Positions 5,931 through 5,932 of a DNA stretch of 5,932 bases are shown piece by piece. The DNA is from Leucobacter sp. (GTDB lineage Bacteria; Actinomycetota; Actinomycetes; Actinomycetales; Microbacteriaceae), in NCBI GenBank assembly GCA_031178565.1, contig JAPSIU010000184.1:1-5932 (forward strand), written 5' to 3'. Made by a program: the position numbers and the translations under genes. A model generated the notes under the pieces. The model saw only the letters and a program-made list of their open reading frames with translations. It made no database searches and had not been told where the DNA came from. The first letter of the stretch is position 1; every line of letters starts with the position of its first letter.

Positions 5931-5932
5931 GG

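Overview
The window is a compact, one-strand block of seven housekeeping genes from a GC-rich bacterium. The very high G/C at third codon positions, the gene order and the protein style (a short AcpS, and TsaE-TsaB-RimI-TsaD following alanine racemase) point to an actinobacterium. A member of the Microbacteriaceae or a relative seems plausible, but that family-level guess is inference. Both edges cut through context: glmS enters from the left without its N-terminus, and a possible next gene begins only a few bases before the right edge.

Layout, all on the + strand: glmS (3' part, 1-1445), acpS (1456-1893), alr (1890-3026), tsaE (3023-3526), tsaB (3523-4260), rimI (4257-4736), tsaD (4733-5848), then 84 bp of non-coding or leader sequence. 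Only 10 bp separate glmS from acpS. Every later junction is a 4-bp stop/start overlap (ATGA or GTGA), five in a row, so acpS to tsaD reads as one translationally coupled unit and glmS is very probably on the same transcript.

The genes serve three core needs. GlmS makes glucosamine-6-phosphate and Alr makes D-alanine, both for peptidoglycan. AcpS activates the acyl carrier protein for fatty-acid synthesis. TsaE, TsaB and TsaD form the bacterial complex that transfers threonylcarbamoyl to A37 of ANN-decoding tRNAs (t6A); the TsaC/Sua5 enzyme that makes the donor is not in the window. RimI, a GNAT N-terminal acetyltransferase, sits between tsaB and tsaD, as is common in actinobacteria.

I found no mobile element, CRISPR array, RNA gene or toxin/defence-type system, and I do not think a new system is hidden here. 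The points worth a second look are small: an N-terminal extension of about 43 residues on TsaB, a low-complexity C-terminal tail with a 15-bp tandem duplication on AcpS, an Asn-to-Ala change beside the PLP-phosphate serine of Alr, the unbroken chain of overlaps, and an ambiguous promoter/RBS signal at the right edge.
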